Shown here in pieces: positions 35,406 to 43,944 of a DNA stretch of 64,000 bases. The stretch is taken from the NCBI RefSeq assembly GCF_003573545.1, contig NZ_QWET01000001.1, forward strand, positions 558,001 through 622,000, read 5' to 3'. The notes beneath the pieces are model-generated. The model had not been told where the DNA came from, made no database searches, and was given only the letters and a program-made list of their open reading frames with translations. The position numbers and the translations under genes were made by a program. Origin of the DNA: Mariniphaga sediminis (lineage in GTDB: Bacteria > Bacteroidota > Bacteroidia > Bacteroidales > Prolixibacteraceae). Position 1 is the stretch's first letter. Every line of letters begins with the position of its first letter.

Positions 35406-36050
35406 TTAATCTTCAATTAACTTACGGTTGCGGCTACGTTGTACCCAAATAATTATTCCAACCGTGATAAGGGCCATAGGGGGTAAAATCATCATTCCGT
35501 TGTTTTCATAAAAACCTCCGTTGGCAATGTACCAACTGTCGGGGATAATTTGAAAACCGTAGATAGAACCCGAGCCAAACAGTTCGCGTACAAACCCAAC
35601 AATAATAAGGATAACCCCGTATCCTGCTGCGTTTCCTAAACCATCGAGGAACGATGGCCACGGGCGGTTACCCAGGGCAAATGCCTCGAGGCGTCCCATA
35701 ATAATACAGTTGGTAATAATCAGTCCGACAAACACCGAAAGTTGTTTACTTACATCGTAAACATAAGCTTTCAGTACCTGGTCAACCAAAATTACCAGTG
35801 AGGCAATAACTACCAGTTGAACGATAATCCGGATTCGGTTTGGAATGGTATTTCTCAGAAGTGAGATGATTACATTGGCAAAGGCAAGCACGGCCATTAC
35901 CGAAACAGCCATAACCACCGAAGGTTTAAGCTGGGCTGTTACCGCCAGTGCAGAGCAAATTCCCAGCACTTGTACCGTTATCGGGTTGCTGTTGTTTAAC
36001 GGGTCGGACAACAGCTTCATGTTTTTCCTTGAAAAAAGAGTTTCGCTCAT
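35406..36050 (-). CDS. nqrD: Na+-translocating NADH:quinone reductase subunit D
   Basis: A 214-residue integral membrane subunit with six hydrophobic segments. [17 protein letters not shown] carries the first conserved Cys and [21 protein letters not shown] the second; these ligate the shared Fe site with NqrE. The start [18 protein letters not shown] matches the usual N-terminus of the family and lies 3 bp after the nqrC stop, so it is preferred over the internal Met. Confidence 0.96.
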   Translation of the reverse strand: MSETLFSRKNMKLLSDPLNNSNPITVQVLGICSALAVTAQLKPSVVMAVSVMAVLAFANVIISLLRNTIPNRIRIIVQLVVIASLVILVDQVLKAYVYDVSKQLSVFVGLIITNCIIMGRLEAFALGNRPWPSFLDGLGNAAGYGVILIIVGFVRELFGSGSIYGFQIIPDSWYIANGGFYENNGMMILPPMALITVGIIIWVQRSRNRKLIED

Positions 36051-36053
36051 CGC

Positions 36054-36755
36054 TTATGATTTTTTCTTCATTAAGAATTCTTCGTAACTGTTAAAATCTT
36101 CCAGTAGCATTTGCTCCAATCCTTTACTGGTAATGGTTCCTCCGGAAATTCCATCTACACTGTGTTCCTCCGGTGCATCCTGTCCGGGTTTGGTTATGGT
36201 TATGGAAACCAACTTTCCTGAACTGTCGAAAATATGTTTTCCTTTAAAAGCTTCCTGAAACCAGCTGGTAGAAATTTCAGCGCCCAGTCCCGGGGTTTCT
36301 CCCTGATGATCGAAATTCGCACCATAGATGGTGTTCATATCTTCATTCAACGAAACAAATCCCCAAATGGGCCCCCACAAACCAGCGCCCCGCATGGGGA
36401 AAATATATTTTAATCCGCTTTCGGTCTGGCATTCAAAGACCGGAAACAGGCGTTCTTCAACCGGCTTGGCCTTTTCCTTTTTCATATCGATTTCAAACGC
36501 ATCTTCTCCTTCAACTGTTTCGCCTTTCGAATTTATGACATATTGATTTTTAATCTTTTCAGCATAAATTTCATCGGCGTCATCGACATTACTCGCGATA
36601 TTTACAGAAGCAAGGATATTTTGCTTTTTTTCTATCTCCACATTTTTGGTCTGCCTGGGCCTTAAAGACATGGCTGCGGATGCCAGGATGGCGGCAACAA
36701 GTATGACCATTACTGCCGCATAAATGAATGTATATGTATTACTGTTCCTGTCCAT
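36054..36755 (-). CDS. nqrC: Na+-translocating NADH:quinone reductase subunit C
   Basis: A 233-residue subunit with one N-terminal membrane helix (about 9-30) and a periplasmic FMN-binding domain. The covalent flavin site is SGGTITSKG (about 202-210), where a Thr is linked to FMN through phosphate; the family form is SGATxTS. Other landmarks are GAGLWGPIWGFV and HQGETPGLGAEIS. Slightly shorter than the Vibrio protein. It is 17 bp downstream of nqrB. Confidence 0.95.
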   Translation of the reverse strand: MDRNSNTYTFIYAAVMVILVAAILASAAMSLRPRQTKNVEIEKKQNILASVNIASNVDDADEIYAEKIKNQYVINSKGETVEGEDAFEIDMKKEKAKPVEERLFPVFECQTESGLKYIFPMRGAGLWGPIWGFVSLNEDMNTIYGANFDHQGETPGLGAEISTSWFQEAFKGKHIFDSSGKLVSITITKPGQDAPEEHSVDGISGGTITSKGLEQMLLEDFNSYEEFLMKKKS

Positions 36756-36772
36756 AATTGCAATTTTTTCGG

Positions 36773-37930
36773 TTATGCAGAAATTTGGGCCCGTTTCATC
36801 CGGCGTTTAATGTGTCCCTGCACCACGTAGTGATCGATAAGCGGTGCAAAGGTGTTCATAAGAAGTATGGCCAGCATCATTCCTTCCGGAAACGCCGGGT
36901 TTACCACACGAATAAGGATGGCAAGGATACCGATAAGGAATCCGTAAATCCATTTTCCTCTTTCAGTTTGAGCTGCCGAAACAGGGTCGGTAGCCATGAA
37001 TATAGCGCCAAAGGCAAAACCGCCAAGAAGCAGGTGCTGCCAGAACGGAAGCTCCATAAACGGATTTACCGCAAAAATATTCAGGAGAATACCCATCACC
37101 AAACCACCGGCAATAGTGGAAATCATTATTTTCCAATTCCCGATTCCAGTAACTATCAAAATGAAGGCCCCGAGCATAATAGCCAGCACCGATGTTTCAC
37201 CAATAGAACCTGGTATGAGACCAAAGAAGGCATCTGCTACGTTGAAATTAATGTTTCCGGCGGCAGCGTCGGCCATCGGAGTAGCGCCGGTAAATCCGTC
37301 AATAGGGACATCGTTTTTTCCCAGGGCAACCCACACTGAATTTCCAGACATTTGGGCCGGATAGGCAAAAAAGAGGAACGCACGGGCAATCAGTGCCGGG
37401 TTCCAGATATTCATACCGGTTCCGCCAAATACTTCTTTGCCAAAAATAACGGCAAAAGCAGTGGCAACGCCAACCATCCACAACGGGGTTTCAATAGGCA
37501 TAACCAACGGAATAAGTATTCCGGAAACCAGAAAACCTTCATTTATTTCGTGTCCGCGCATTTGTGCAAAAGCAAACTCAATGCCCAGCCCAACTACATA
37601 AGAAACAATCACAACCGGTAACACTTTCAGAAAACCGTAAAAAAACAGGTCGAAAAATCCGGTGGACGCCAATTCGCCAATGGCTTTAAAGTGTTGATAA
37701 CCCACATTGTACATTCCAAAGAGTAATGCCGGAACCACCGACAAAACCACCAGCGACATGGTGCGTTTCATATCGATGTAATCGTGAATATGGGCGCCTG
37801 TTTTTGCCGTGGTCTTCGGCACAAACAGAAAAGTAAAGAAACCGTCGTGTACGGATTGCAGCCAGTGGTACTTTGCTCCTTTCTGCACAAGAGGCTCTGT
37901 TTTTTCAAAAAAGTCTTTTAAGAATTTCAT
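36773..37930 (-). CDS. nqrB: Na+-translocating NADH:quinone reductase subunit B
   Basis: A 385-residue integral membrane subunit with about ten helices. It carries the second covalent FMN site, here DGFTGATPMAD (about 215-225; SGAT in many species, TGAT here), and the conserved TGGTGMNIWNPALIARAF-like segment (read as GGTGMNIWNPALIARAF). It binds riboflavin and forms the Na+ pathway and quinone site with NqrA. It starts 21 bp after the nqrA stop. Confidence 0.96.
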   Translation of the reverse strand: MKFLKDFFEKTEPLVQKGAKYHWLQSVHDGFFTFLFVPKTTAKTGAHIHDYIDMKRTMSLVVLSVVPALLFGMYNVGYQHFKAIGELASTGFFDLFFYGFLKVLPVVIVSYVVGLGIEFAFAQMRGHEINEGFLVSGILIPLVMPIETPLWMVGVATAFAVIFGKEVFGGTGMNIWNPALIARAFLFFAYPAQMSGNSVWVALGKNDVPIDGFTGATPMADAAAGNINFNVADAFFGLIPGSIGETSVLAIMLGAFILIVTGIGNWKIMISTIAGGLVMGILLNIFAVNPFMELPFWQHLLLGGFAFGAIFMATDPVSAAQTERGKWIYGFLIGILAILIRVVNPAFPEGMMLAILLMNTFAPLIDHYVVQGHIKRRMKRAQISA

Positions 37931-37951
37931 CTTTTATATTTCCTGCTAAAG

Positions 37952-39298
37952 TTATCCAAGCTCTTTTATCATGCTGTTAATTCCCGTGCGTAAAATATCC
38001 TGAACCTTGATTTTTGAGGTACAGACATACTCACACAAAGCCAAATCTTCTTCAATTACTTCGTAAATTCCCAATTGTTCCATTTTGTCGATATCGTTTG
38101 CCAGAACAGCTTTCAGCAAAAATACGGGGAGGATGTCCATGGGAACTACTTTCTCGTATTGTCCCGACAAAACGAAAGCACGTTCACCTCCGTGTATATT
38201 GGCATTCAATACATATTCTTTTTTGGGAAACAGTTTTGACAAGAACGTTTTCGAAGCGCTGAACTTATCCATCCCCGGTAAGGTCCAACCAAATAATTCA
38301 TATTCGTTTCCTTCGGGAATCACGCTCACCTGCGAATCGAAAAATCCCAGGTAATTTTGCGGTTTCACCCGTGTTCCTGTAAGAACGTTTCCGCTAATGA
38401 TACGCTGTTTGTATTCTACTTTTTTCAGTCTTCCGTCAGTCACCGAGGAAACAGGAGCGCCTAACACTGTCTGAATGTACTTGGGATTTTCCACCTCCGA
38501 ACCGGTTAGGGCAAGTACTCTGCTAAAATCAACTTTCCCGGTTTCAAAAAGCCTTCCGATAAATAATACGTCCTGCGGGTTTATTGTCCAGATAACATCG
38601 CCTTTAAGAATGGGCGAAATATGATGAATCTGTACTCCGGTGTTACCCGCCGGATGAGGTCCGGTAAACTTTTTGATTTCGACATTTTTTATATTCGTAA
38701 ACACCGATTTTTCGCCAACCCCGAGGAAAACTTTCCCATCGGTTAGTTTTGTCAGTGCATCTACGCCGGTTTGGAAAGTTCCCAAATGGCCTTCCATAAT
38801 AAAATTATAGTCGGGCGCCAGGGGAGCTGTGTCGAATGTAGAAACAAAGATGGCTTTCGGCTTCTCTTCCGGCGATGCTAAAACCCCGTAAGGACGGCGT
38901 TTGATAAACGGCCATATTCCGCTTTTCAATAGCTGCTCCTTCACTTCCTCAGACGAAAGGGAGCCGGGATTGGCTTTTTTGAATTCAACTGAACCGGCGT
39001 TGGGATCAGTCTCAATGACAACCTCCAAAATTTTGCGGCGTTCGCCCCGGTTTACCGAAACAACCTTTCCCCCTACAGGTGCAGTGAAAAATACTTCCGG
39101 ATGATATTTATCGTAGAACAATGCATCGCCTGCCTTTACCTCATGTCCCGGTTTTACACTCATCTTGGGCGTGAATCCCGTGAAATCAGTCGGCTTTAAT
39201 GCAACAGAGGCCGGAACCTGCAGCGTCTCCAGTACTTTCTCAGCACTTCCTTTTAGCTTTATATCCAGCCCTTTTTTTAACTTAATAACTTCTGACAT
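37952..39298 (-). CDS. nqrA: Na+-translocating NADH:quinone reductase subunit A
   Basis: A 448-residue cytoplasmic subunit, first gene of the operon. It has the N-terminal biotinyl-lipoyl-like fold of the family (KPTDFTGFTPKMSVKPGHEVKAGD; FTAPVGGKVVSVNRGERR) and the RnfC-like central domain. The end has CEYVCTSKIKVQDILRTGIN. It contributes to quinone binding in the Na+-pumping complex, which oxidises NADH, reduces quinone and exports Na+. The promoter lies 35-70 bp upstream. Confidence 0.96.
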   Translation of the reverse strand: MSEVIKLKKGLDIKLKGSAEKVLETLQVPASVALKPTDFTGFTPKMSVKPGHEVKAGDALFYDKYHPEVFFTAPVGGKVVSVNRGERRKILEVVIETDPNAGSVEFKKANPGSLSSEEVKEQLLKSGIWPFIKRRPYGVLASPEEKPKAIFVSTFDTAPLAPDYNFIMEGHLGTFQTGVDALTKLTDGKVFLGVGEKSVFTNIKNVEIKKFTGPHPAGNTGVQIHHISPILKGDVIWTINPQDVLFIGRLFETGKVDFSRVLALTGSEVENPKYIQTVLGAPVSSVTDGRLKKVEYKQRIISGNVLTGTRVKPQNYLGFFDSQVSVIPEGNEYELFGWTLPGMDKFSASKTFLSKLFPKKEYVLNANIHGGERAFVLSGQYEKVVPMDILPVFLLKAVLANDIDKMEQLGIYEVIEEDLALCEYVCTSKIKVQDILRTGINSMIKELG

Positions 39299-39330
39299 TT
39301 TTTATTAAGAATAGTATTGTTTTTCAGGTT

Positions 39331-39365
39331 GGCAAAAGTAAATAATTAATTCACTTTTGCCAACG
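39331..39365 (-). promoter_or_regulatory. Candidate nqr promoter overlapped by an inverted repeat
   Basis: On the minus strand TACTTTTG (39340-39333) matches the -7 consensus TANNTTTG, with TTGG 19 bases further upstream (near-match to TTTG). The same stretch holds a 9-bp inverted repeat, GGCAAAAGT (39331-39339) and ACTTTTGCC (39353-39361), that covers the -7 box and the upstream spacer. It could be an operator. The leader would be about 30 bases. Confidence 0.5.
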
Positions 39366-39560
39366 TAAATAACTGAAAAATCCAAGGTTTGAAATATACT
39401 GATATGTCAATATGTTTGGTGATATATGTCAAATATTGAACCCTGGTTTGTAATACAGGTTGGTAAAGGAATACAGGAAGGAACAGATTAAAATCGGTTT
39501 TTTTACGTTTTCTGCTAAGTAAGAGGATAAAATGGCTCATTTAATATGGAATACGAAAAA

Positions 39561-39591
39561 TTTCAAATTGATATAGAATGAGATATCTTTG
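39561..39591 (+). promoter_or_regulatory. Candidate promoter of the T9SS plug gene
   Basis: TTTC (39561-39564), 19-base spacer, TATCTTTG (39584-39591). The -7 box is a full match to TANNTTTG and the -33 box matches three of four bases. It predicts a leader of about 35 bases before the ATG at 39632. Confidence 0.5.
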
Positions 39592-39631
39592 CAAAGGGTA
39601 ATTTTTTTGAGGCTACTTTAAATTATTGTAA

Positions 39632-40921
39632 ATGGACAGAGTTATTTTTTTTGCAGGACTGTTTTTGGCGGGTGTGGTTTTTACTGTACGGGCTCAGGAG
39701 GGTAATTTTTATTATGAAAATGCAGTTTACAAAGAAGATATTAAAACCATGCTGATGTACCGTGAAGGGTTTGAATTGTCGAATCCGGTATGGGAAATAG
39801 GAGAAGAGAACCCGCTGGTTTTTAAATTCGACGATCTTTCAGGCGAAGTGAAGGACTACTCATACACTGTTATTCATTGCGATGCCGACTGGAATGAAAG
39901 TTTTATTCCGCAGAGTGATTATATTAATGGCTTTCCCGAAAACCCGGTCGAAGATTTTGCCCGCTCCTTCAATACGGCCTTCAATTATATAAATTACCGG
40001 ATATACCTGCCGAACGAAAATCTCGGGTTTAAACTTTCGGGAAACTACGCCCTGGTAGTTTATGAAAACGGGAACAAGGAGAATATTGTGTTAAGCCGGC
40101 GTTTTCATGTAGTTGAGCCGCTTGTAAATGTGGAAGGAACGGTGCGCAGAGCTACTGCTGATGCCTTTAAAGGTGAAAACCATGAGGTGGATTTTACGGT
40201 TTTTCATGAAAACCTGAACATTGAAAATCCGCGGCAGGAGGTAAAAGTAGTGATAATGCAAAATAACAGGTGGGATAATGCCATTCGCGATTTAAAACCA
40301 TTGTTTATCCGCGAGCGGGCTTTGATTTACGACTATAACCGGGAAAACGTTTTTGTAGCCGGCAATGAATTCCGGTACTTTGATAACCGGACAAACCGGA
40401 TGAATGGCGAAAATGTGGCAGCCACCGATTTTCACCGGCCATATTTTCATAAAACGCTGGTAACCGACGATGTGAGGGCGAATCTCCGTTTTTTCTCGTA
40501 CGAGGAAATGAACGGGAAGTATGTGGTGGAGAGCCAGGACCCTCAGGTGGAAGATTACGATACCGAATGCGACTACACGTTTGTACATTTCACCCTGCCG
40601 CTCGAATCTATTTTGTTGGGAGGCACCGTAAATGTGTTTGGCGCACTGAACTATTGGAATGCCAATAAAAGCAATGAGATGACCTGGAATTTTGATACCA
40701 GCGCTTATGAACTGACCATGCTGCTAAAACAAGGATATTATAATTACATGTATGTTTACGTTCCCATGGGAGCGAAAGTGGCCGACCATAAAAATATTGA
40801 GGGGAGTTTTTGGGAAACCGAAAATGATTACCAGATTTTTGTTTATTATCGTGAGCTTTCAGGGCGGTACGACCGGTTGGTGGGCTACCGGCAATTGAAC
40901 TCTGTTATCAACCGGCAGTAG
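39632..40921 (+). CDS. Type IX secretion system plug protein (DUF5103)
   Basis: A 429-residue exported protein (signal VIFFAGLFLAGVVFTVRAQ). It matches DUF5103, whose members include the Plug protein that closes the periplasmic side of the SprA translocon of the type IX secretion system. Recognisable family stretches are NPVWEIGEENPLVFKFDDLSG near the start, YTVIHCDADWNESFIPQSDYI, and DYTFVHFTLPL in the second half, with an all-beta composition. Start fits the signal peptide. It is convergent with an ECF sigma gene only 22 bp away. Other T9SS genes are not in the window. Confidence 0.88.
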   Translation: MDRVIFFAGLFLAGVVFTVRAQEGNFYYENAVYKEDIKTMLMYREGFELSNPVWEIGEENPLVFKFDDLSGEVKDYSYTVIHCDADWNESFIPQSDYINGFPENPVEDFARSFNTAFNYINYRIYLPNENLGFKLSGNYALVVYENGNKENIVLSRRFHVVEPLVNVEGTVRRATADAFKGENHEVDFTVFHENLNIENPRQEVKVVIMQNNRWDNAIRDLKPLFIRERALIYDYNRENVFVAGNEFRYFDNRTNRMNGENVAATDFHRPYFHKTLVTDDVRANLRFFSYEEMNGKYVVESQDPQVEDYDTECDYTFVHFTLPLESILLGGTVNVFGALNYWNANKSNEMTWNFDTSAYELTMLLKQGYYNYMYVYVPMGAKVADHKNIEGSFWETENDYQIFVYYRELSGRYDRLVGYRQLNSVINRQ

Positions 40922-40943
40922 GGGGCTTCTAAGCCGCGCCTTT

Positions 40944-41552
40944 CTAAGAATTAAGACTTACTTTTAAAAGCATAAATAAGAGAGACATTTTTTGGCCGGT
41001 ATCGTCAATACATTTTTTTAATGTTGAAATGGCTTTTGAGATAAGGTTGCGACAAGCTTCCACGCTGATGTCCATAATTCCGGCAACAGCATTGTAGTCC
41101 AGTTCTTTGGAAAAACGGAGATAAATCGCCTCTTTTTGGCGTGGGGTAAGTTTGTTTAATGCCTGCAGCAGCATTTTTGATTTTTGCTCCGAAACTTCCT
41201 TTAAGATCAGTTCATGCTCGATTGACCAGGTTACATCAAATCGGTACTCGGTTATTTTTTCATCTTTTTTGTACCGCTTTTCTGCCTTGATTTTTCGCAA
41301 TAGTTTTCGTTTGAAGGATTTTAGCAGGTAAAATAAAATATTGTCGGTGTGTCCCAGCCGTTTTCTTTTTTTGATTAAGTCGGCAAAAAGATCCTGAAGT
41401 GCATCCTCCACCAGTAACCTGTCGGCGGTGAATTTCAATCCATACAGATAAAGTTTCTCCGAATATTCGGAATAAATATATGAAATAGCCCTGTCGTCCC
41501 CTTTTTTTAACGAGCTCCAGATTTGAGTATCAGATAATCCCGATAAGTTCAT
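40944..41552 (-). CDS. ECF RNA polymerase sigma factor (orphan)
   Basis: A 202-residue ECF sigma-70 factor. Region 2 is visible as DRLLVEDALQDLFADLIKKR (about 43-62) and region 4 as LTPRQKEAIYLRFSKELDY with NAVAGIMDISVEACRNLISKAI (about 140-180). The start MNLSGLSDTQIWSSLKKGDD is typical. No anti-sigma gene is adjacent: the neighbours are the convergent T9SS plug gene and the divergent DPP11 gene. Target genes are unknown. Confidence 0.9.
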   Translation of the reverse strand: MNLSGLSDTQIWSSLKKGDDRAISYIYSEYSEKLYLYGLKFTADRLLVEDALQDLFADLIKKRKRLGHTDNILFYLLKSFKRKLLRKIKAEKRYKKDEKITEYRFDVTWSIEHELILKEVSEQKSKMLLQALNKLTPRQKEAIYLRFSKELDYNAVAGIMDISVEACRNLISKAISTLKKCIDDTGQKMSLLFMLLKVSLNS

Positions 41553-41689
41553 TTTTAATTACAGGTTAATCAGATGCAATTTTAACAAATGAAAACCGAA
41601 AAAGCAATTATAGATATTCCGTAAAATTCGGTGTATTTAACCTTAAACGGTTTTATTATCTTAGCCGCTCAATCGGAAAAAATAGAAAA

Positions 41690-43894
41690 ATGAGAAAGAT
41701 AAAGCTATTTATTTTTGCCTTCTTACTTTTTATTGGTTCCCTTTCGGCAAAAGAGGGAATGTGGATTCCTCTTTTGCTGGAGAAATACACCCTGTCCGAA
41801 ATGCAGGAAATGGGCTTTCAACTATCGGCTGAAGATATTTATACAACAGACGGAACAGCCAGTATGAAAGATGCTGTGGTGATTTTTGGGGGAGGTTGTA
41901 CCGGGGAACTGATTTCCGGCGAAGGGCTGCTCATAACCAATCATCACTGCGGTTACAGTGAAATTCAGTCGCATAGTACGATGGAAAACGATTATCTCAC
42001 CAACGGTTTCTGGGCTGGTAGTAGGGAAGAAGAGCTGCCAAATCCCGGACTCTCAGTGAGATTTCTTGAATATATGGAAGATGTGACCAGTCAGGTATTG
42101 GAAGGAACAAATAATTTGAGTGCGGAAGAGAAAGAAAGAAAAATACAAAGTAATATTCTGTGCGTTGCAAAAGAAGCTTCGGACGGGGAAAAATATATGG
42201 TAGAAGTGAAACCTCTTTTTTACGGCAACCAGTATTATGTGTACGTTTATAAAGTTTATCGCGATGTCAGGTTGGTGGGAGCGCCACCGTCGGCCATTGG
42301 AAAATTTGGCGGCGATACCGATAACTGGATGTGGCCCAGGCATACCGGGGATTTTTCACTGTTCCGTATTTATGCCGATGAAAATAACGAACCGGCAGAC
42401 TATTCTCCGGACAATGTTCCCTTCAAACCGAAAAAGTTTTTTTCTATCTCCCTGAATGGAGTTCAACCCGAAGATTTTACCATGGTGTTGGGCAACCCCG
42501 GGAGAACAATGGAATATATCCCATCCCACGAAGTGGATATTATCCTGAATCAGCGTGATCCCGATCGTATTGCCATTCGGGATAAAAAACTGGAAATCAT
42601 CAGTGCCGCAATGGAATCCGACCCGGAAATCCGGATACAGTATTCGGCGAAACATGCTTCCATTAGCAATGCATGGAAAAAGTGGCAGGGTGAAATCCTT
42701 GGTTTGCAGCGGCTCGATGCCGTAAACAAAAAACTGGATTTTGAAAAAGATTTCCGGAATTGGGCTGAAACAGAAGGAGTATGGGAAAGTGAATACAAAA
42801 AGGTGTTTGCCAACTTTGATACACTCTATTTTATCTATCAGGACTTTATAAAAGCATCGGATTATTATTCGGAAATTGTACTGAGAGGAATAGAGCTATT
42901 CCAGGTGGCGGCAAGTGTCGATAATATGGTGCGTAACTTGGAGAATAACCAGGATATAAAATGGGAAAGTCAGTTAAAGAGTGCAGAGGAGTACCTTTCT
43001 TCCTTCTTTAAGGATTACAACCGGGCTACCGACGAAAAACTTTTTACCGAACTGCTTCCTATGCTGGCCAGTGATTTGAAACCTGAGTTTTTGCCCGTTT
43101 ATCTGATTGAACTCCTTAGTAAGCATCAGGGAGAAGATTTGGTAAAGAAGGTGTACGGAAAATCGGTGTTGCATAATTGGCCGGAGATGAAAGAATTACT
43201 TGCAGAAGGCAATAAGCAGCAATTGTTGAAATTAAGGCAGGATCCGATAGTTGAGTTGTATAACCGGCTGAATTTTCATTTCGAAACCACTATTAATCCG
43301 GTGGTAAATGTAGTTTCAAAACGAATTGACCAAAATATGGAATCTTATATGGCCGGTATTATGAAAATGAAAGCGGGGGAACCTCTTTATCCCGATGCCA
43401 ATCTTACCCTTCGGGTGGCCTATGGAAAAGTGGAGGGATACAACCCGCAAGACGGGGTAAAATATAAACATTACACCACTCTTAAGGGGGTAATGGAAAA
43501 AGACAATCCGGAAATATACGACTACGATGTGCCTGTTCGCCTGCGTGAACTTTATGACACAAAAGACTTTGGCCGGTATGCTGCCAATGGCGATCTTCCG
43601 GTATGTTTTACGGCCTCAAACCATACTACCGGGGGTAATTCGGGCAGCCCGGTTATTAATGCAGAAGGTCATCTTGTAGGGGTTAACTTCGATAGGTGCT
43701 GGGAAGGAACAATGAGCGACATTATGTACGATCCTGAAATGTGCCGTAACATTGCTGTGGATATTCGCTATGTGTTATTCCTTATCGATAAATTTGCCGG
43801 CGCCGGGTATTTGCTGGAAGAGATGGAACTCGTTGGGGGAGGAGAGAAGGTAAGGGGAACAACATCGATAGATGCAAAAAATCAGGGAGGCTAG
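41690..43894 (+). CDS. dpp11: S46-family dipeptidyl-peptidase, DPP11 type (Asp/Glu-specific)
   Basis: A 734-residue periplasmic serine exopeptidase with a signal peptide (FIFAFLLFIGSLSAKEG). The S46 features are complete: the conserved GMWIP N-terminus, catalytic His in ITNHHCGYSE (His85/His86), catalytic Asp in RHTGDFSLFR (Asp221) and nucleophile in GGNSGSPV (Ser651). Eighteen residues after the Ser is Arg669 in VNFDRCWEGTMSD. This position decides specificity in the family: Arg (Porphyromonas DPP11 Arg673) selects acidic P1 residues, whereas Gly in DPP7 selects hydrophobic ones. The enzyme should release dipeptides with Asp or Glu at the second position. The start has A-rich upstream sequence; TATCTTAG 33 bp upstream may be the -7 box. 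Confidence 0.92.
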   Translation: MRKIKLFIFAFLLFIGSLSAKEGMWIPLLLEKYTLSEMQEMGFQLSAEDIYTTDGTASMKDAVVIFGGGCTGELISGEGLLITNHHCGYSEIQSHSTMENDYLTNGFWAGSREEELPNPGLSVRFLEYMEDVTSQVLEGTNNLSAEEKERKIQSNILCVAKEASDGEKYMVEVKPLFYGNQYYVYVYKVYRDVRLVGAPPSAIGKFGGDTDNWMWPRHTGDFSLFRIYADENNEPADYSPDNVPFKPKKFFSISLNGVQPEDFTMVLGNPGRTMEYIPSHEVDIILNQRDPDRIAIRDKKLEIISAAMESDPEIRIQYSAKHASISNAWKKWQGEILGLQRLDAVNKKLDFEKDFRNWAETEGVWESEYKKVFANFDTLYFIYQDFIKASDYYSEIVLRGIELFQVAASVDNMVRNLENNQDIKWESQLKSAEEYLSSFFKDYNRATDEKLFTELLPMLASDLKPEFLPVYLIELLSKHQGEDLVKKVYGKSVLHNWPEMKELLAEGNKQQLLKLRQDPIVELYNRLNFHFETTINPVVNVVSKRIDQNMESYMAGIMKMKAGEPLYPDANLTLRVAYGKVEGYNPQDGVKYKHYTTLKGVMEKDNPEIYDYDVPVRLRELYDTKDFGRYAANGDLPVCFTASNHTTGGNSGSPVINAEGHLVGVNFDRCWEGTMSDIMYDPEMCRNIAVDIRYVLFLIDKFAGAGYLLEEMELVGGGEKVRGTTSIDAKNQGG

Positions 43895-43944
43895 AAGAAG
43901 GTTATTCTATTTTTCTGACCATATATTGCCCCGGTATTTGAGAA

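Larger units (their letters stand above)
39299..39631. other. 333-bp divergent intergenic region (nqrA / T9SS plug)
   Basis: AT-rich and without a credible gene. It holds the nqr promoter on the left and, on the right, TATCTTTG (39584-39591), a full match to the -7 element, with TTTC 19 bases upstream (39561-39564), for the plus-strand T9SS plug gene. A 64-codon minus-strand frame (39346-39540) has no family feature and overlaps the promoter. Confidence 0.6.

Noticed and set aside
39346-39540. 64-codon minus-strand frame upstream of nqrA
   Set aside because: Overlaps the predicted nqr promoter; no signal or domain.
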